Assembly (NCBI RefSeq): GCF_001039575.1
Contig: NZ_JIBT01000052.1
Location: 1-37,437, forward strand
Reading direction: 5' to 3'
Source of the DNA: Halomonas sp. PR-M31
Lineage (GTDB): Bacteria > Pseudomonadota > Gammaproteobacteria > Pseudomonadales > Halomonadaceae
DNA length: 37,437 nucleotides
Shown: one piece after another, positions 25,446 through 34,121 of the stretch
Numbering within the stretch: the first letter of the stretch is position 1
Layout: the number at the start of each line of letters is the position of its first letter
The notes under the pieces: model-generated
Told to the model about the DNA's origin: nothing
The model's database searches: none
The model's input: the letters and a program-made list of their open reading frames with translations, nothing else
Program-made: the position numbers and the translations under genes

Positions 25446-26720
25446 ATGAAGCCCGAAACGATAGCACTGCATCATGGCTACACCGCCGACAATCAACATG
25501 CGGTGGCGGTGCCCATTCATCAGACCACCTCTTTTTCCTTCGACAATGCCCAGCACGCGGCGGATCTTTTCGATCTCAAGGTCGAGGGCAACATCTATTC
25601 GCGCATCATGAACCCGACCTGCGCGGTGCTGGAGCAGCGTATCGCCGCCCTGGAAGGGGGTATCGCGGGGCTGGCGATGGCCTCGGGCATGGCGGCAATT
25701 ACCGCGGCCATTCAGACCGTCGCCGAGACCGGTGACAACATCGTCTCCATCAGCGAGCTCTATGGCGGTACCTACAATCTGTTTGCCCACACCTTTCCGC
25801 GCCAGGGCATCCAGGTGCGCTTCACGGACAAGAACGATATTGCCAGCATCGAATCGCTGATCGACGAGCGCACCAAGGCAGTGTTCTGCGAAAGTATCGG
25901 CAACCCGTCCGGCGGCGTGGTGGACATTGCCGCGCTGGCGGAGGCGGCCCATCGCCACGGGGTACCGCTGATGGTGGACAACACCGTGGGCACACCGTTT
26001 TTGTGCCGCCCCATCGAACACGGCGCGGATGTCGTTATTCACTCGGCGACCAAGTATATCGGCGGTCATGGCACCACCGTGGGCGGGGTAATCGTGGATT
26101 CCGGTAAGTTCCCCTGGGCGGATCACGCCGAGCGGTTTGCGCTGCTCAACGAGCCGGATGTCTCCTATCACGGCATCAGCTATACAAAAGACGTGGGCGA
26201 TGCCGCCTTCATTGCCCGGGCGCGGGTGGTGCCGCTACGTAACATGGGGGCGGCACTGTCTGCTCAGGCCGCCTGGCAGTTGCTTCAGGGGCTCGAGACA
26301 TTGGCGCTGCGCATCGAGCGTATCAGCGAGAACACCCTCAAGGTGGCCCGCTATCTGGAAGAACATCCTCAGGTCAACTGGGTGAATTACGCTGGGCTTG
26401 AAAGCCACAAGGATCATGCCCTGGCCCAGCGCTACATGAACGGTCACGCCTCGGGCATCCTGAGCTTCGGCATTCAAGGCGGTCTGGAGGCGGGAGCGAA
26501 ATTCTACGACGCGCTGCAACTGATTCTCCGGCTGGTCAACATTGGCGATGCCAAGACCTGTTCCTCGATCCCCGCGGCCACCACCCATCGTCAGCTCAAC
26601 GAAAAAGAGCTCAAGTCTGCTGGTGTCAGCCCGGACATGGTGCGTCTGTCCATCGGCATCGAGCATATCGACGATATTATTTCCGATCTCGATCAGGCCA
26701 TGGCGGCTTCGCAAGGCTGA
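25446..26720 (+). CDS. metY: O-acetylhomoserine sulfhydrylase (PLP enzyme, MetY type)
   Basis: This pyridoxal-phosphate enzyme joins sulfide to O-acetylhomoserine to give homocysteine, a direct route to methionine. The 424-residue product belongs to the Cys/Met metabolism PLP family: the cofactor-binding lysine is Lys203 in HSATKYIGGHGT, with YSRIMNPTCAVLEQRIAALEGG near the N-terminus and the aspartate in MVDNTVGTPFL. Length and the GGHGTTVGGVIVDSG segment fit MetY better than cystathionine gamma-synthase (about 390). AAGGAGACCCC is an excellent ribosome-binding site. It has no evident functional link to the flagellar genes on either side; after its stop there is no clear terminator in the 86 bases before the converging ATPase gene. 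Confidence 0.93.
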   Translation: MKPETIALHHGYTADNQHAVAVPIHQTTSFSFDNAQHAADLFDLKVEGNIYSRIMNPTCAVLEQRIAALEGGIAGLAMASGMAAITAAIQTVAETGDNIVSISELYGGTYNLFAHTFPRQGIQVRFTDKNDIASIESLIDERTKAVFCESIGNPSGGVVDIAALAEAAHRHGVPLMVDNTVGTPFLCRPIEHGADVVIHSATKYIGGHGTTVGGVIVDSGKFPWADHAERFALLNEPDVSYHGISYTKDVGDAAFIARARVVPLRNMGAALSAQAAWQLLQGLETLALRIERISENTLKVARYLEEHPQVNWVNYAGLESHKDHALAQRYMNGHASGILSFGIQGGLEAGAKFYDALQLILRLVNIGDAKTCSSIPAATTHRQLNEKELKSAGVSPDMVRLSIGIEHIDDIISDLDQAMAASQG

Positions 26721-26806
26721 GTGCTGGGCAAGGGTATTTGAATTTCCGATGTTCATGCGGCCGGCATCGAATTTGCCAGTCTTGCAATCTTAATCGGTCT
26801 TCAGTT

Positions 26807-27952
26807 TCAAGGGGCGTTACGATATTCGTCTTGCAGGGAGATCAGCCAGTCAGCCATACCGCTGTCTTCTAACGTATACGCCCCTCGCCCCGATCGCCAG
26901 ATGATGCCCTTTTCGCGTAGCGCTTCCAACGCAGCCTGAATGGACTGGGCTGTCGGTGTAATATCGCTCCCCAAGGCGCGCGCAATTTTCGCGATTTCTT
27001 GAATCGTCTTCTCGGCGAAGGGAGCCAAAGGACGCTGATCGGTGCAACGGATTGCCATGATTTCGAGTACGGCCTTCTGAATGGTACTCAGCAAGGCATA
27101 TTCCCCCTCATATTCAGCCCAAAAGCTGGCTTGTACATTTAAGGCGCCTTTTGCCAGAAGCTCGCCCAGATTTGGCGCTTGTCCAAGCTCCAGTGCTACC
27201 TGTCTCACGATTGTCCAGAGTAATTCTGGGCGGTGGCCAACAGTCCTGAAAGCTTCCATGACATCTTCTGTTCTGAAGCCATTGTCCGCTGCTAGACGGT
27301 CGTTGACATGAGCGGTAAAGGCCTTGACAAAATCCATGCCGAGTAATGGAAAGGGGGTGATTTGGGCGCCAAAAACGGCTGTTTGCGGTTGAGCACCAAC
27401 TGGGCAAGCTTGTCTCGACTAGAGCCGGTAAAGATCAGGCGCAACCTTGGCGTATCCGTGCCAAGAGTCATTGCATCCCGTGCGGCCTTGAGCGCATACA
27501 TGCTATTGATCCCCGCTGAGGTATCAAGCGCATGCTGTGCTTCATCGACAATCAACACGATCATTCGACCTGCCGCGGCGTACAGTAGCTGCAGCGCTTC
27601 TGTCAGAGTCGAGCCTTCGGGCAACTTGCCTGAGTTCGAGCTCCAACTGACCTCGATAGTCTGCAACAGACCAATCTGGTCAATTCCGGCGGTTCTCAAC
27701 AACTTCTTGATCTGGCTTTCTTGAGCCTGAAGTGCCTGTACTATCGCGCTCTCGATTAACTGGCCTGTATCAATGAGCTGGTTTGCCCATAGGTCGACAT
27801 AGACCGGTAGCCAATTTCGCTGTAAGCAAATTGGCATGAGATCGTTTTTCAAGAAGGTGCTTTTGCCGGTGCGTCTGGGTGCAGCAAGGAACAAGCCGGA
27901 GCTATAGTCTTCCAGCCCTTCACCGGAAAAACCGGCAACGATGGACCGACAT
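26807..27952 (-). pseudogene. Broken AAA-type ATP-binding protein gene
   Basis: The frame contains a P-loop APRRTGKSTFL and a Walker B-like MIVLIVDEAQHALD, followed by LRLIFTGSSRDKLAQL, as in small stand-alone P-loop ATPases of unknown role. The first part ends out of frame after KQPFLAPK; the second part (GMDFVKAFTAHVNDRLAADN onward, ending in a winged-helix-like region) is in another frame. One extra T in the five-T run (minus strand, near 27372) rejoins them. The 5' end is also unclear: coding-like residues GFSGEGLEDYSSGLFLA precede the TTG at 27894, but the only nearby ATG (27952) is in a different frame, so a second indel or a lost start is likely. Flanking AT-rich DNA suggests an acquired gene. 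Confidence 0.75.
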
Positions 27953-28066
27953 GTTTTATACTCAATTATTAATTTCAGGATATTTTATACTTAAAATAAT
28001 AAAAGACTATAAATAGCGCTAGATAACGTTCTACCTTTTCGAGCTATAAAAAGACATGGGTGACAC
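27953..28066. other. Very AT-rich stretch with an inverted repeat
   Basis: Bases 27961-28020 are only 20% GC by hand count, in an otherwise GC-rich region. TATTTTA (27981-27987) and TAAAATA (27992-27998) form a perfect 7-bp inverted repeat with a four-base centre. It lies upstream of the broken ATPase gene and downstream of fliR. It could hold the ATPase promoter or an operator, or mark the edge of inserted DNA. No gene or T-tailed terminator for fliR is seen. Confidence 0.6.
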
Positions 28067-28858
28067 TCAGCCAAGCGGCGCCATTACGGCGATCAACTCC
28101 TGCATGAACATGAAGCCGCGAGAGAACAGGCCTTCCAGATAGCGCCCCAGGTCCAGCATCAGCACCATCAGCAAAATCAGCCCTACGGTGAGGGTCATTG
28201 GGAAGCCGATGGAGAAGATGGTCAGCTGCGGCGCGGCGCGATTGAGGATGCCTAGCGATAGATTAATGATCAAAAGCGAGGCCACCACCGGCAGCGAAAG
28301 CAGGAGCCCTGCAGAGAAGATGGTGCTACCGTAGCGGGCCAGCAGTTCGAAGGCATCCGGGTTGAAGCCGCCCATGCCGATGGGCAGGGTGGTGAAGGAG
28401 TTGGCCAGAATCTCGATCACGATCAAATGACCGTTGAAGGCCAGCAGCATCAGCAACGTGATCATATAAAGAAAGCGCGACAGCACCATGGTGTTCGCGC
28501 CGGTATCCGGCGAGAAGAAGGTGGCAAAGGCCAGGCCCATCTGCAAGCCGATGTATTCACCGGCAGCCATGGCCACCGCCAGCACGACCCGCATGACCAG
28601 CCCGATGGCGATACCGATCAGCATCTGCTCCACCATGATGCCCAGGCTCGCCCAGGAGACGATGGGCACCGCGGGCAAGGGCGGCAGGGTCGGTGAGATC
28701 ACGATGGCTAGCGCCAGGGCCAGACCGATCTTTGCTTGGCGCGGCACGCTGGAATGGCCCCAGAGCGGGGCGGCCATGAGAAAGGCGGTCAGACGCACGA
28801 AAGGCCAGAAAAAGGCGACAAGCCAGCCCTGGAGCTGATCGAAGGTAACCTCGACCAT
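28067..28858 (-). CDS. fliR: Flagellar export gate protein FliR
   Basis: FliR is an inner-membrane component of the type III export gate (with FliP and FliQ) through which rod, hook and filament subunits pass. The 263-residue product (E. coli 261) is highly hydrophobic with about six membrane segments and the conserved SRFLYMITLLMLLAFNGHLI and LNRAAPQLTIFSIGFP stretches. It starts one base after the fliQ stop. It is the last gene of the fli run; flhB, which often follows, is not here, and downstream is the AT-rich stretch. Confidence 0.97.
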   Translation of the reverse strand: MVEVTFDQLQGWLVAFFWPFVRLTAFLMAAPLWGHSSVPRQAKIGLALALAIVISPTLPPLPAVPIVSWASLGIMVEQMLIGIAIGLVMRVVLAVAMAAGEYIGLQMGLAFATFFSPDTGANTMVLSRFLYMITLLMLLAFNGHLIVIEILANSFTTLPIGMGGFNPDAFELLARYGSTIFSAGLLLSLPVVASLLIINLSLGILNRAAPQLTIFSIGFPMTLTVGLILLMVLMLDLGRYLEGLFSRGFMFMQELIAVMAPLG

Positions 28859-28859
28859 G

Positions 28860-29129
28860 TCAGCCCAGCATCAATGGAATGTTGCGAAACAGATCGATGG
28901 TGAAATGCGTGATCAACTGGATCAGCCAGGGACCAGTTAGTACCAGTGCACCGAATACACCCAAAATCTTGGGTATGAAAGACAGGGTCATTTCGTTGAT
29001 CTGGGTGGCGGCCTGGAAAAGACTCACCAGCAGGCCGATGAACAATGCCGTGAGCAGCAGCGGTCCGGCCAGAAACAGCGTTACCTTCATGCCTTGGTAG
29101 GCCGTGCTCATTACCATTTCCGGCGTCAT
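28860..29129 (-). CDS. fliQ: Flagellar export gate protein FliQ
   Basis: FliQ is a small export-gate subunit that packs with FliP and FliR in the gate complex. The 89-residue product equals the E. coli length and has two membrane helices (LFLAGPLLLTALFIGLLVSL and VFGALVLTGPWLIQLI) separated by the conserved QINEMTLSFIPKI loop. GAGGTGATGC precedes the ATG. It lies between fliP and fliR with short gaps (25 and 1 bases). Confidence 0.97.
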   Translation of the reverse strand: MTPEMVMSTAYQGMKVTLFLAGPLLLTALFIGLLVSLFQAATQINEMTLSFIPKILGVFGALVLTGPWLIQLITHFTIDLFRNIPLMLG

Positions 29130-29154
29130 GCATCACCTCGCAATAGAAAAGACA

Positions 29155-29928
29155 TCAGATGTAAAAGCTTTCGGCCAGGGAGCCGATCAGCAGCTGCCAG
29201 CCATCCACCAGCACGAACAGCATCAGCTTGAAGGGTAGCGAAATAGTCGCCGGTGGCACCATCATCATGCCCAGGGCCATCAGCACGCTTGCCACCACCA
29301 GGTCGATGATCAGAAACGGGATGAAGATGGTGAAGCCGATCTGAAACGCCGTCTTGAGCTCGCTGGTCACAAACGCCGGCAGCAGCACCCGCATGGGTAC
29401 GTCCTCAGGGCCCTGGAAGGTACCCGCTTCCGCCAGGCGCGCGAACAGCGCGATATCCGGCTCCCGGGTCTGGCCCATCATGAATTCACGAAACGGCTCG
29501 CTGCCCAGGCGCAGAAACTCATCGAAGTTGATCTGATCCGCGGAGAAGGGCTGCCAGGCGACTTCGTATACCTGATTGATCACCGGGGACATGACGAAGA
29601 AGGTCAGGAACAGGGCCAGGCCAAGCAATACTTGATTGGGTGGCGCGGACTGGGTACCCATGGCGGTACGCAGAAGGCCCAGCACGATGATGATACGAGT
29701 GAAGCCGGTCATCATCAGCAGAAGGGCCGGCAGAAATGCCATGGAGCTGAGCAGCAATAGCGTCTGCAGGCTCAGTGACCACTGTTGGCCGCCGTCCGCC
29801 AGGGGCTGACTGATCATGCCGGGAATCGACGGCTGGGCCCAGCTCTGCTGGGGCCAGACAAGCATCAGGGCAATGAACAGCGGCAGGGCAAGCAAGCGGG
29901 GCAGCAGCAGTACGGGGATGGACTTCAT
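29155..29928 (-). CDS. fliP: Flagellar export gate protein FliP
   Basis: FliP is the main subunit of the export gate pore. The 257-residue product (E. coli 245) has a cleavable signal peptide ([20 protein letters not shown]), then the conserved [36 protein letters not shown] and the C-terminal [20 protein letters not shown] segments, all diagnostic. Its ATG overlaps the fliO stop by four bases, indicating coupled translation with the gate-assembly factor FliO. Confidence 0.98.
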   Translation of the reverse strand: MKSIPVLLLPRLLALPLFIALMLVWPQQSWAQPSIPGMISQPLADGGQQWSLSLQTLLLLSSMAFLPALLLMMTGFTRIIIVLGLLRTAMGTQSAPPNQVLLGLALFLTFFVMSPVINQVYEVAWQPFSADQINFDEFLRLGSEPFREFMMGQTREPDIALFARLAEAGTFQGPEDVPMRVLLPAFVTSELKTAFQIGFTIFIPFLIIDLVVASVLMALGMMMVPPATISLPFKLMLFVLVDGWQLLIGSLAESFYI

Positions 29929-30425
29929 GCGTCGCCTCCAGGCTTGCGATTTGCCCCAGTGAAGCGCTGTTTGGTGTTGTGACGCAGCGCCGAGGCAAAG
30001 CGGGTAGCGAAGCTATCGTTGCCTTGCCCAGAGGCGGTAGACATGGCCTCACTTGCAATCTCTTCTTCCGGCGCCGGCATCTGATGCAGCTGGGTGACCT
30101 GACCGCCGCCTACCCCAAGCACCAGCCAGGTGCCTTTCACATCGACGATGACCACCCGCTCACGCTGGCCCACGGCAGTGCTGGCCACCATTCTCAGGTG
30201 CTGACCGCTGCCCTTGCGTCCTGGTCCCACCCGCTTTAAAAGCGCACTGCAAAGCAGGATGATAGCGATGACCACCGCCAGAGCCAGAGCGGTCTTGCCC
30301 AGGGTCGCCAGGCCGATCAAGGCATCGCTCTGAGCGCCGCTGACCGTCTCCGCGACGCCCTGGGTCGTGCTGGAGAGGGGCGTACTGGAGAGAGTCGCAC
30401 TGGAGGAAGCAGGAATCTGACTCAT
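29925..30425 (-). CDS. fliO: Flagellar biosynthesis protein FliO
   Basis: FliO is a small inner-membrane protein that helps assemble the FliP ring. The 166-residue product has a Ser/Thr-rich N-terminus, one membrane helix ([18 protein letters not shown], about residues 47-64) and a cytoplasmic part with the FliO-type [19 protein letters not shown] and [17 protein letters not shown]. Sequence conservation in this family is low; position between fliN and fliP, with four-base overlaps on both sides, is strong support. Confidence 0.93.
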   Translation of the reverse strand: MSQIPASSSATLSSTPLSSTTQGVAETVSGAQSDALIGLATLGKTALALAVVIAIILLCSALLKRVGPGRKGSGQHLRMVASTAVGQRERVVIVDVKGTWLVLGVGGGQVTQLHQMPAPEEEIASEAMSTASGQGNDSFATRFASALRHNTKQRFTGANRKPGGDA

Positions 30426-31015
30426 CGGTTGAGCTTCTGTACCCGTTCGGAGGGGGTGATGATCTCGGTGATACGGATGCCGTATTTGTCGTCCACCACC
30501 ACGACTTCACCCTGAGCGATCAGATAGCCGTTGATCAGAATATCCATGGGCTCACCGGCCAGGCCATCAAGCTCGATTACCGAGCCCTGGGCCAGTTCCA
30601 GCAGTTGCTTGATGGTGATACGGGTACGGCCCAGCTCCACGGTCAGCTTGACCGGGATGTCCATGATCATTTCCAGATCCCGTACGGCACCGCTGCTCAT
30701 GGCATTGTTCAAGGGCTTGAATACCTGATCGCCGGCGGCGGTGGCCGGGGCGGAATCGTTGCTCTGGGGCGTCTCGAACTCGTCTTCCGGCTCGACTTCT
30801 CCTTGTTCGGCAAAGGCCGCTGCCCAAGGGTCGTCTTCCTCTGTTGACGCATCGCTGTCGGACTGCCCGTCTGCCTCGGCGGTTTCCTGCTCCGCCATGG
30901 CTTCAGCCCAGGGATCGTCGGTGCTGTTCTGTTCGAGATCGTTTTGATCAGGATTGCTCTCGTCGGAGGCGCTCTGATCGGGGTTGCGCTTGTCGGGGTT
31001 TTGGGGGTCAGTCAT
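30422..31015 (-). CDS. fliN: Flagellar motor switch protein FliN, with duplicated N-terminal motif
   Basis: FliN forms the lower C-ring with FliM and holds FliH-FliI for export. The C-terminal SpoA domain (about 115-197) is almost identical to E. coli, with DIPVKLTVELGRTRITIKQL and NGYLIAQGEVVVVDDKYG. The protein is 197 residues against 137 in E. coli, because of a long acidic N-terminal extension. This carries two copies of a motif that E. coli has once (DDLWAEALSEQ): DDPWAEAMAEQ at 33-43 and DDPWAAAFAEQ at 61-71, plus two NPDQ repeats at 11-14 and 21-24. It overlaps fliM by eight bases and fliO by four. Confidence 0.96.
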   Translation of the reverse strand: MTDPQNPDKRNPDQSASDESNPDQNDLEQNSTDDPWAEAMAEQETAEADGQSDSDASTEEDDPWAAAFAEQGEVEPEDEFETPQSNDSAPATAAGDQVFKPLNNAMSSGAVRDLEMIMDIPVKLTVELGRTRITIKQLLELAQGSVIELDGLAGEPMDILINGYLIAQGEVVVVDDKYGIRITEIITPSERVQKLNR

Positions 31016-32048
31016 TGTCGGTTTCCTTGATGCCTGGCGTCAGACCGAGGGCGAACTTGTTAGTGGGGGCGACATGGTCGATCAGTTGGCGCACGCGCAG
31101 GGCGCGTTGACCACTCTGACTGCCGAATTCACAGTTCATGACCGGCACGCCATCGACGCGAGCCGGTACGATATCGGGCAGCTCGATAGGCAGGACGTCG
31201 CCCATCTTCAGCGACATGACCTGGCTGATGCTGGCGGCGATTTCCACGAAATCCGCTACCAGCTCGACCTGAGAATGCTTGATTTCACCGGCCATGCGCT
31301 GACCCCACTGACGATCCTCGTCCGCATTGTTATCGGTGAGAGGGCCGGAAAGGCGTTCACGCATCGGCTCGATCATCGAGTAGGGCATGCAGATCTGAAA
31401 ATCGCTGGCGAGGCTGCCGACTTCCAGATGAAAAGTGCTGGTGACGACGATCTCGTTGGGTGAGCTTGTGATGTTGGCAAAGCGCACCTGCATCTCCGAG
31501 CGCACATAGTCGATTTCCAGGGGGAATACCGATTTCCAGGCATCCTGATAGGAGTCGATGGCCAGATGCAGCAGGCGCTGAATGATGCGCTGTTCGGTAT
31601 GGGTGAACTCCCGCCCTTCGGATTTGGTCAGAAAGCGTCCGTCGCCACCGAACAGGTTGTCCACCACCATGAACACCAGGTTGGGGGGAAACACCACCAG
31701 GGCGGTGCCTCTGAGCGGTTTCATGGTGATCAAATTGACGTTGGTAGGTACCGGCAGATGCCGCGAAAAATCGCTGTAGCTCTGGTAGCGCACGCTCTCC
31801 ACGGTGATATCGGCGCTGCGCCGCAGGAGGTTGAAAAGACTCATGCGGAACTGACGGGCAAAGCGCTCGTTGATGATATCCAGCGCATGCAGGCGCTCGC
31901 GGATGATGCGGTGCTGGGTCGCCGGATCGTAGGGGCGAATACGCGATGCCGTCGATGAATCGCCGCCATCGCCGGCTTCTTCTTCGCCACTGACGCCCTT
32001 GAGGAGGGCGTCTATCTCATCCTGGGAAAGCAGATCGTCTTGAGACAT
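31008..32048 (-). CDS. fliM: Flagellar motor switch protein FliM
   Basis: FliM is the middle C-ring protein that binds phosphorylated CheY and passes the signal to FliG to reverse rotation. The 346-residue product (E. coli 334) begins MSQDDLLSQDEIDALLKGV, whose LSQDEIDALL is the CheY-binding peptide, followed by a CheC-like middle domain (SLFNLLRRSADITVESVRY, then VVDNLFGGDGRF) and a C-terminal SpoA domain. The motif shows that this motor is set up for chemotactic switching. It starts 14 bases after fliL. Confidence 0.97.
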   Translation of the reverse strand: MSQDDLLSQDEIDALLKGVSGEEEAGDGGDSSTASRIRPYDPATQHRIIRERLHALDIINERFARQFRMSLFNLLRRSADITVESVRYQSYSDFSRHLPVPTNVNLITMKPLRGTALVVFPPNLVFMVVDNLFGGDGRFLTKSEGREFTHTEQRIIQRLLHLAIDSYQDAWKSVFPLEIDYVRSEMQVRFANITSSPNEIVVTSTFHLEVGSLASDFQICMPYSMIEPMRERLSGPLTDNNADEDRQWGQRMAGEIKHSQVELVADFVEIAASISQVMSLKMGDVLPIELPDIVPARVDGVPVMNCEFGSQSGQRALRVRQLIDHVAPTNKFALGLTPGIKETDND

Positions 32049-32062
32049 GGTGTCCCTTGTCC

Positions 32063-32554
32063 CTATTGCACGATGAAGTCGGTATAGAGCACGTCGTCGA
32101 TCGCAAGCTCCGGCTGGGGATCGCTGAACGGCTCATCGAAAAGCGCCAGAATCTTGCCGACCAGTGCTTCCTTGCCCGCGGGGCGGGTCAGCTCTTCTGC
32201 ATACTGATCGGAAAGTAAAAGCAGAAGCCGGCTGCGAAGCTGGGGCATGTTCTGTGCGATCAGGCTGGCGGTCTCTTCGTTACCCACCTTGAAAGACAGG
32301 CCGATATAGAGAAGGCGCTGCTCGTAGTTTTCGCTTTGCACATTGACCGTGAACGGCGAGACGGTCGCGAAGATAGGCGCCGCTGCAACAACGGCTTCCG
32401 CTTCTTCTGGCGCGCTCTCGTCGGCGTTTACCGGGTTGTTCAAATCCAGCAGGTAGTAGACCCCCGCGGAACTTGCCATCGAGATCGCGATGATCACGAT
32501 GCCGAGGAGCCACCAGGGCTTCCCGCCTTTTTTGTCAGATTGATTCTTGGCCAT
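32063..32554 (-). CDS. fliL: Flagellar basal body protein FliL
   Basis: FliL is a single-pass inner-membrane protein around the stator units that supports torque. The 163-residue product has a short basic N-terminus, a membrane helix (WWLLGIVIIAISMASSAGVYYLL, about 14-36), an acidic linker and a periplasmic domain with FTVNVQSENYEQRLLYIGL and RLLLLLSDQYAEEL, both typical of FliL. A sigma-28-like site and a terminator-like hairpin lie in the 194-base gap upstream of it, so it may begin a separate fliL-R unit. Confidence 0.95.
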   Translation of the reverse strand: MAKNQSDKKGGKPWWLLGIVIIAISMASSAGVYYLLDLNNPVNADESAPEEAEAVVAAAPIFATVSPFTVNVQSENYEQRLLYIGLSFKVGNEETASLIAQNMPQLRSRLLLLLSDQYAEELTRPAGKEALVGKILALFDEPFSDPQPELAIDDVLYTDFIVQ

Positions 32555-32682
32555 TGTGAGTGTTCGCCGTCGTTGATCGATGATTGCAAGAGGATTATGG
32601 CGGCAGCAGGGGACTTGATATGGATGGAAAAGGCCGCCGATAGGTACTCAACTCAGGGTTTTGAGCTGATGACTGACAGGTG

Positions 32683-32709
32683 TTATCGGCAAAACGCCCG
32701 GGTCGTTGA
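32683..32709 (-). promoter_or_regulatory. Candidate sigma-28 promoter for fliL
   Basis: On the minus strand a perfect FliA -10 box GCCGATAA (32690-32683) is preceded, 11 bases upstream, by TCAACGAC (32709-32702), which matches the TAAAGTTT -35 only weakly (3 of 8). It lies about 130 bases upstream of fliL, and its -35 falls within the hairpin of the presumed fliK terminator. Confidence 0.5.
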
Positions 32710-32724
32710 GCACGAACCGGGCGT
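32691..32724 (-). terminator. Terminator-like hairpin after fliK
   Basis: On the minus strand ACGCCCGG (32724-32717) pairs with CCGGGCGT (32701-32694), with an inner TCGT/ACGA stem, followed by only three or four T (32694-32691). The hairpin is strong but the T run is short, so termination is probably partial. It starts 25 bases after the fliK stop. Confidence 0.6.
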
Positions 32725-32748
32725 GGAATGAAGGAAAAGCTTGATAGC

Positions 32749-34107
32749 CTAGGCGTAGAGGTTGACTCGGCCGTCCATGACGATGTTCTGAGGTGTCATG
32801 ACCAATGATTCCGAGTCATCGCCGGCGCCGGGCCCCGAGGACGAACCTGCAAGCAAAGCGTCCCCACGTTCACTGGACTGCTCACCGTCACGCGGTTGAT
32901 TGTGCTGGCCCACCATGGCTTCCCCCAGTTGAATGCCATTTTCAGCCAAGGCTTCACGCAGCTGCGGAATGGCCTGTTCGATCGCCGCGCGCACATGCGG
33001 ATTGGCGGAGGAGAACTGAGCCTGGGCCAGCTGGTCGTCCATCTTCAGGCTGATGCTCACCGGCCCCAGATCCGCCGGATGCAGATGAAGCTCGACGCGC
33101 TGATTGCCGCGCTGATGCATCGACACTAGCTGCTGGCCAAGCCCCTGCTGCCATTGAGCGGAAGCCAGCGGTGCGCTCAGGGTTGCCTGGGTGATGCCCT
33201 GAGTCTGACCGGCGATTTGCGAAGAGGCGCCGGTCGCACCCGATCCCGCTGTTAACACCCCTTGACCAGCGAGCATATCCGAGCCGCGACCATTGAAGCC
33301 TTCGCCGCCAGCGTTAGCAGCCACCGCCTCGATGAAAGAGCCGGTCGCGCCAACGTTACCAGGCGTTCCGCTCTGCTCGGCGGTGGTCATCATGTTCTGC
33401 TGAGTCAACGTGCTGGCCTGACCCTGGGCTGCCAATGTCTGATGACGCAGGGCACCGCTGTCCGCCAGACGGGTAGACGTTCCCTTATCGCCAAGTTTAT
33501 CCAGCGGTGACAAAGCCTGCTCGCCTTGGGCTGCGGCCAATAGGGTGGCGGGCTGTTGGGCTTGAGTCGGCTGAGCCGTTGCATCGCCGCGCTGGGCCTG
33601 GGCAATGAGTTCCAGACGCTGGCGGATGGAGTCGAGCCCGAATGTTGCACTCGAAGTCTTGGATAGCGCCGCTCCGGATTGATCGACCTGTGCGCTGCCT
33701 TGTAGAGCACTGGCCTGGGTTTGAACGGTGCTTCCTGCCAGAGCGGCGATCTGCTGGGCGAGCGGCGTCATTTCCGGCGTCAGCTGGGCATTGTCGGTCA
33801 ATGAAGCAAGCATCGATGCCTCTTCATTGGAGAGTTCGACCCCGGCGTCGAGCTTGTCCAGAAGCTTGCCGAGGGAGGCATCGCCGTTTGTGCCAGAAAG
33901 TTCTTTCGAGGAGGCGCCGCCCGAGACAAGCGCTGCTGCTGAAGCCGTGTCCGAGTCTGTCCCGGAAGAGGGCTTGGCGCTCTGGCCGGCTTTTTGATAG
34001 AGCTGAGCGAACCTGGTACCGCCACCGGATTCGCTCTTGGCATTCTGGGCCAAGGGGGAGCTTTTTTGAGTCGTCCCTTGGGTCGCTAGCAGTTGTGAAA
34101 TTTCCAT
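32749..34107 (-). CDS. fliK: Flagellar hook-length control protein FliK
   Basis: FliK measures hook length and switches the export gate from hook to filament substrates. The 452-residue product has a long, Gln/Ala/Ser-rich, low-complexity N-terminal part that acts as the ruler, and a conserved C-terminal switch domain (about 335-400) with NQRVELHLHPADLGPVSISL and FSSANPHVRAAIEQAIPQLR. Lengths vary widely in this family. GAGGAGG lies upstream of the ATG at 34107. It sits between fliJ and fliL as in enterobacteria. Confidence 0.95.
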   Translation of the reverse strand: MEISQLLATQGTTQKSSPLAQNAKSESGGGTRFAQLYQKAGQSAKPSSGTDSDTASAAALVSGGASSKELSGTNGDASLGKLLDKLDAGVELSNEEASMLASLTDNAQLTPEMTPLAQQIAALAGSTVQTQASALQGSAQVDQSGAALSKTSSATFGLDSIRQRLELIAQAQRGDATAQPTQAQQPATLLAAAQGEQALSPLDKLGDKGTSTRLADSGALRHQTLAAQGQASTLTQQNMMTTAEQSGTPGNVGATGSFIEAVAANAGGEGFNGRGSDMLAGQGVLTAGSGATGASSQIAGQTQGITQATLSAPLASAQWQQGLGQQLVSMHQRGNQRVELHLHPADLGPVSISLKMDDQLAQAQFSSANPHVRAAIEQAIPQLREALAENGIQLGEAMVGQHNQPRDGEQSSERGDALLAGSSSGPGAGDDSESLVMTPQNIVMDGRVNLYA

Positions 34108-34121
34108 GAAGCTAAGCCTCC

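Noticed and set aside
32636-32643. GCCGATAG on the + strand resembling a sigma-28 -10 box
   Set aside because: No matching -35 sequence and no + strand gene downstream.
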